64,000 nt of DNA. Source: JAUILH01 sp964230215. Its GTDB lineage: Bacteria > Bacteroidota > Bacteroidia > Flavobacteriales_D > JAUILH01. Location of the stretch: assembly GCA_964230215.1 (NCBI GenBank), contig CAXRGQ010000016.1, positions 682,001 through 746,000 of the forward strand. The letters are read 5' to 3'. Positions within the stretch are counted from its first letter, which is position 1. The number at the start of each line of letters is the position of its first letter. The notes beneath the pieces are model-generated. The model was not told the origin of the DNA and did not search any database. It was given only the letters and a program-made list of their open reading frames with translations. Positions 61,975-64,000 of this stretch are shown in pieces. The position numbers and the translations under genes were made by a program.

Positions 61975-62658
61975 TTAAAGAAGTGAGAACATTTCCTTAA
62001 TCGCTAGCTGAATGTTATCATGAACATCTGTAATATCCCCGTCCATCATGTAACATGGTGCTGAAACTATTTTATTGCTTATATCAATTTCAACTTCTCT
62101 AATAGTTTTCATACTTGGGCTTACGCCTACGCTTTCCATTCCGGCACTAATTGCTTCAATTTCATAAGGAGAGCTCTCGGCCGTTGTACCAACCGTAAGC
62201 TTACTAGACACACCAGAACCCTCGAGAGCCTTAGCAACTAATGTTGGTCCCATGCATAATGCCGCAATGGGTTTATTCAACTCAACGGCTTCATTAATCA
62301 TTCTTTTTACATCATCATTAATTTCTCCATCAGGACCGTTAAACGCCCATTTACTCAAGTTTTTTGCTGCACCAAACCCACCTGGAATAACTAATGCATC
62401 ATGATCGTTCATTTTACATTCCTTGATATCCTTGATGTCCCCCCTTGCAATTCTGCTAGACTCAACTAAGACATTGCGTTTTTCATTTAATTCATCACCA
62501 GTCATGTGGTTGAGCACGTGATGTTGTTCAATATTGGGCGCCATACATTGATAATTTCCGCCATTTTGTTTAATTGCTAATAATGTAAACACGGTTTCAT
62601 GAATTTCAGAACCGTCGTACACACCACAGCCAGACAATATTACAGCTACATTAATCAT
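61975..62658 (-). CDS. elbB: ElbB-family glyoxalase (isoprenoid biosynthesis-associated, DJ-1-like)
   Basis: 227 aa, GATase1/DJ-1-like fold. The start VAVILSGCGVYDGSEIHET and VIPGGFGAAKNLSKWAF are typical of ElbB. The nucleophile Cys is in PIAALCMGPTLVA. ElbB enzymes have glyoxalase activity in vitro; the physiological role is unclear. Starts just right of a terminator-like AT-rich stretch; same strand as the methyltransferase, 32 nt away. Confidence 0.92.
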   Translation of the reverse strand: MINVAVILSGCGVYDGSEIHETVFTLLAIKQNGGNYQCMAPNIEQHHVLNHMTGDELNEKRNVLVESSRIARGDIKDIKECKMNDHDALVIPGGFGAAKNLSKWAFNGPDGEINDDVKRMINEAVELNKPIAALCMGPTLVAKALEGSGVSSKLTVGTTAESSPYEIEAISAGMESVGVSPSMKTIREVEIDISNKIVSAPCYMMDGDITDVHDNIQLAIKEMFSLL

Positions 62659-62750
62659 AAAATTCTTTTTCCTTAAAAATAAAAAATTTTATCCAAGTGT
62701 AACTTTATAGTAACTCGGTTGTTCTACTAGTAACAACAGCCCAAAAAATA

Positions 62751-62838
62751 CATCACAATGGTGTCAGATATTGCATATTAACTATTTCCCCTGTTTAGCT
62801 TTATCCTTGCATGAGTTTTATCTGACACCGGCGTGATG
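62751..62838 (+). repeat. Long imperfect inverted repeat followed by a T-run
   Basis: The 20-nt arms CATCACAATGGTGTCAGATA (62751-62770) and TATCTGACACCGGCGTGATG (62819-62838) pair at 17 of 20 positions around a 48-nt loop. On the plus strand TTATTTTTTTT follows at once. It may be a small structured RNA with its terminator, a site for a protein, or the remnant of a small element. The loop contains TATCCTTG, similar to a promoter box. Confidence 0.6.
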
Positions 62839-62883
62839 TTATTTTTTTTAGTTTTTTTATTTCTCCACACAATAAAGAAATAC

Positions 62884-62891
62884 TACCTTCG
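62884..62891 (+). promoter_or_regulatory. Candidate -7 element before the 14-codon ORF
   Basis: TACCTTCG, close to TAnnTTTG. Transcription would start near 62896-62898, only a few bases before the ATG at 62900, so the message would be practically leaderless. Confidence 0.45.
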
Positions 62892-62899
62892 TTTTATAA

Positions 62900-62944
62900 A
62901 TGAAAAGCAACAGGACTGGTAAAACAGTAGTTTTTTCATGGTAG
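62900..62944 (+). CDS. Possible 14-aa peptide ORF between promoter and terminator
   Basis: ATG, 13 further codons and two stops in a row (TAG TAA). The product would be MKSNRTGKTVVFSW: basic at the start, hydrophobic then Trp at the end. A promoter-like box lies just before it, and a strong terminator begins 8 nt after the second stop, making a unit of about 90 nt. It could be a leader peptide for the barrel gene after the terminator, a free micropeptide, or simply part of a small RNA. I do not recognise a family. Confidence 0.4.
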   Translation: MKSNRTGKTVVFSW

Positions 62945-62954
62945 TAAGTAGTGG

Positions 62955-62987
62955 AGACCCTCTTTTTAGAGGGTCTTTTCTTATTTT
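62955..62987 (+). terminator. Rho-independent terminator between the tiny ORF and the barrel gene
   Basis: Perfect 9-bp stem AGACCCTCT / AGAGGGTCT, TTTT loop, then TTTCTTATTTTT. It lies 9 nt before the GTG of the downstream gene, so that gene depends on readthrough or another start site. Confidence 0.88.
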
Positions 62988-62995
62988 TACAGGTA

Positions 62996-63616
62996 GTGAA
63001 AGTCATCCTCACCATAGCATTTTCATTGATTTTATGCGGAATTGGACGTTCCCAATCCGATAAAGATTCTATTGATTATTACTTTGACGACAACAACATT
63101 TCTAATGCTAGAGTTCTAATAAAACTGGATATTGCAGGAGCTTTGGCTGGTGATTACGGGGCTCGCATAGAGTACAAACTCAACAACGCAATTGGCATTG
63201 AGGCAGGCCTAAGTTATTGGACGGGCGCACTGCTATTAAAAAACGCAGTAGACTATCCACTTACTCCACCGTCTAAGCAAGCAAGCCTAAGTTACCATTT
63301 TCAAACAAGGTTTTATTACACCTTCTTTGGGGATTTTAAGGCGCCGTTTAACATATACAGTGCATTATACTACCGTTACAGAAGCGTTGATTACGTTGGG
63401 TCCGGTCTTAGTCTAGATAAGGTTAGTTCGCATGAAGCTATGTTAGCCACAGGATATCAGTGGTTGTTGGGGAAAAGACTAGCGGGCGATATTAATTTCT
63501 CTGCTGGCATTGCCTTCTTTGATAAGGATTATATTTCAGGTTCTCAAAACAACGGTCCCTTCATTTCCTCTCAGTTTTTATATAACATAGGTATAAAAAT
63601 TGCGTATAGATTATAG
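62996..63616 (+). CDS. Outer-membrane beta-barrel-like protein, function unknown
   Basis: 206 aa from the GTG at 62996, which opens a signal peptide (KVILTIAFSLILCGIGRSQS). The longer frame from 62951 would translate through the terminator stem and is rejected. The mature part shows alternating polar/hydrophobic strands (ARVLIKLDIAGALAGDYGAR, GIEAGLSYWTGALL, FQTRFYYTFF, LYYRYRSVDYVGSG) and ends in LYNIGIKIAYRL, the aromatic-rich last strand of an outer-membrane barrel. Family not recognised. One base separates its stop from the next ATG. Confidence 0.78.
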   Translation: MKVILTIAFSLILCGIGRSQSDKDSIDYYFDDNNISNARVLIKLDIAGALAGDYGARIEYKLNNAIGIEAGLSYWTGALLLKNAVDYPLTPPSKQASLSYHFQTRFYYTFFGDFKAPFNIYSALYYRYRSVDYVGSGLSLDKVSSHEAMLATGYQWLLGKRLAGDINFSAGIAFFDKDYISGSQNNGPFISSQFLYNIGIKIAYRL

Positions 63617-63617
63617 A

Positions 63618-64000
63618 ATGAAATTATTTCTTACATTTTTCTTAGCCCCTTTATTGACATTTTCTCAGCACGGCCAATTCAAAGTTAGCTGGGGAGATGA
63701 ATTTAAATCAAACAAAAGATCTCAGGTCGCAGGGTTTGTTGGCAGTCATAGCGGGAAAAGCTACATTTTACGTTACGGTAGAGGTGATGTGAGCATTGAT
63801 GTTTTAGATAAGAATCTAAATTTTATTTCAAATAAAAAACTCAATCTCGATTACAATAAAAAAAACATGCAGTTCGAAGGCATCTACCAAGTTGATGACA
63901 GTTTGGTAGTTCTTAGCTCATTCAGCAATCTAGCTCAAAAAGTCAATTATTTGTTTTACCATAAAATGAGTTTAGAGAATCTGGATAATGTATCGTCTTT
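63618..64000 (+). CDS. Exported protein of unknown function (truncated by window edge)
   Basis: Starts at ATG 63618, one base after the barrel gene's stop, and is still open at the window end (127 codons seen). The N-terminus MKLFLTFFLAPLLTFSQHGQ is a signal peptide, so it is envelope-located or secreted. The visible part (FKVSWGDEFKSNKRSQVAGF, SYILRYGRGDVSIDVLDKNL) looks like the first strands of a beta-propeller, but no family is recognised. Co-transcribed with the barrel gene. Confidence 0.75.
   Translation, partial: MKLFLTFFLAPLLTFSQHGQFKVSWGDEFKSNKRSQVAGFVGSHSGKSYILRYGRGDVSIDVLDKNLNFISNKKLNLDYNKKNMQFEGIYQVDDSLVVLSSFSNLAQKVNYLFYHKMSLENLDNVSS

Noticed and set aside
62951..62995. Longer start (GTG 62951) for the barrel protein
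   Set aside because: The first 15 codons would be the terminator hairpin and the signal peptide would be internal.

Overview
The window looks like chromosome of a marine-type member of the Bacteroidota, most likely Flavobacteriales. The evidence is type IX secretion (T9SS) cargo with type A and type B C-terminal sorting domains, a PorP/SprF protein, a fused SecDF, type III glutamine synthetase, a TatA-only Tat gene, and promoters of the TTTG-N19/20-TAnnTTTG kind. Shine-Dalgarno sequences are nearly absent except at rpsU and hpf. There is no rRNA, CRISPR array, prophage or insertion sequence. Most of the left half is core genome on the minus strand.

Layout. 1-8.9 kb: the RNA polymerase / ribosomal protein cluster, read on the minus strand as tRNA-Trp, secE, nusG, rplK, rplA, rplJ, rplL, rpoB, rpoC (rpoC runs off the left edge). 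It has an L1-type leader before rplK and a terminator-like hairpin between rplL and rpoB. 9-12.2 kb: tuf preceded by four tRNAs (Thr-Tyr-Gly-Thr), then hpf, xerC and rpsU. 12.2-23.4 kb: acyl-CoA dehydrogenase, then a tightly packed minus-strand run (purM, prfA, pyrF, DUF2851, PspC-like, K+ channel, RmlD-like reductase, an unusual AGCS symporter, HhH protein, apt). 23.5-32.6 kb: PorE-like OmpA protein, glnN, Ca/Na antiporter, tatA, secDF.

32.8-47.4 kb is the accessory, surface-oriented part. It holds an FG-GAP T9SS cargo with an overlapping lipoprotein gene, a dinB-dnaE mutagenesis pair behind a perfect 8+8 bp palindrome, and a plus-strand T9SS module (small exported protein, type B cargo, PorP/SprF, giant type B cargo). 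47.4-53.2 kb returns to housekeeping genes (gyrB, head-GIN protein, HMG-CoA lyase, pyrD, mdh). 53.3-55.2 kb is an ECF sigma factor overlapping a membrane-anchored protein that carries PKD domains and a T9SS type B sorting domain in the periplasm. This is the best candidate here for an undescribed regulatory circuit. 55.3-64 kb: a haem-binding lipoprotein, a repeat region, two tandem TPR-SpoIIE phosphatases, a methyltransferase, elbB, and a structured intergenic region. That last region includes a promoter, a 14-codon ORF and a terminator ahead of an outer-membrane barrel gene and a truncated last gene.

All calls rest on reading the sequence and family knowledge; no database search was run. 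Gene ends are firm. Several starts were moved inward from the longest ORF, with reasons given.
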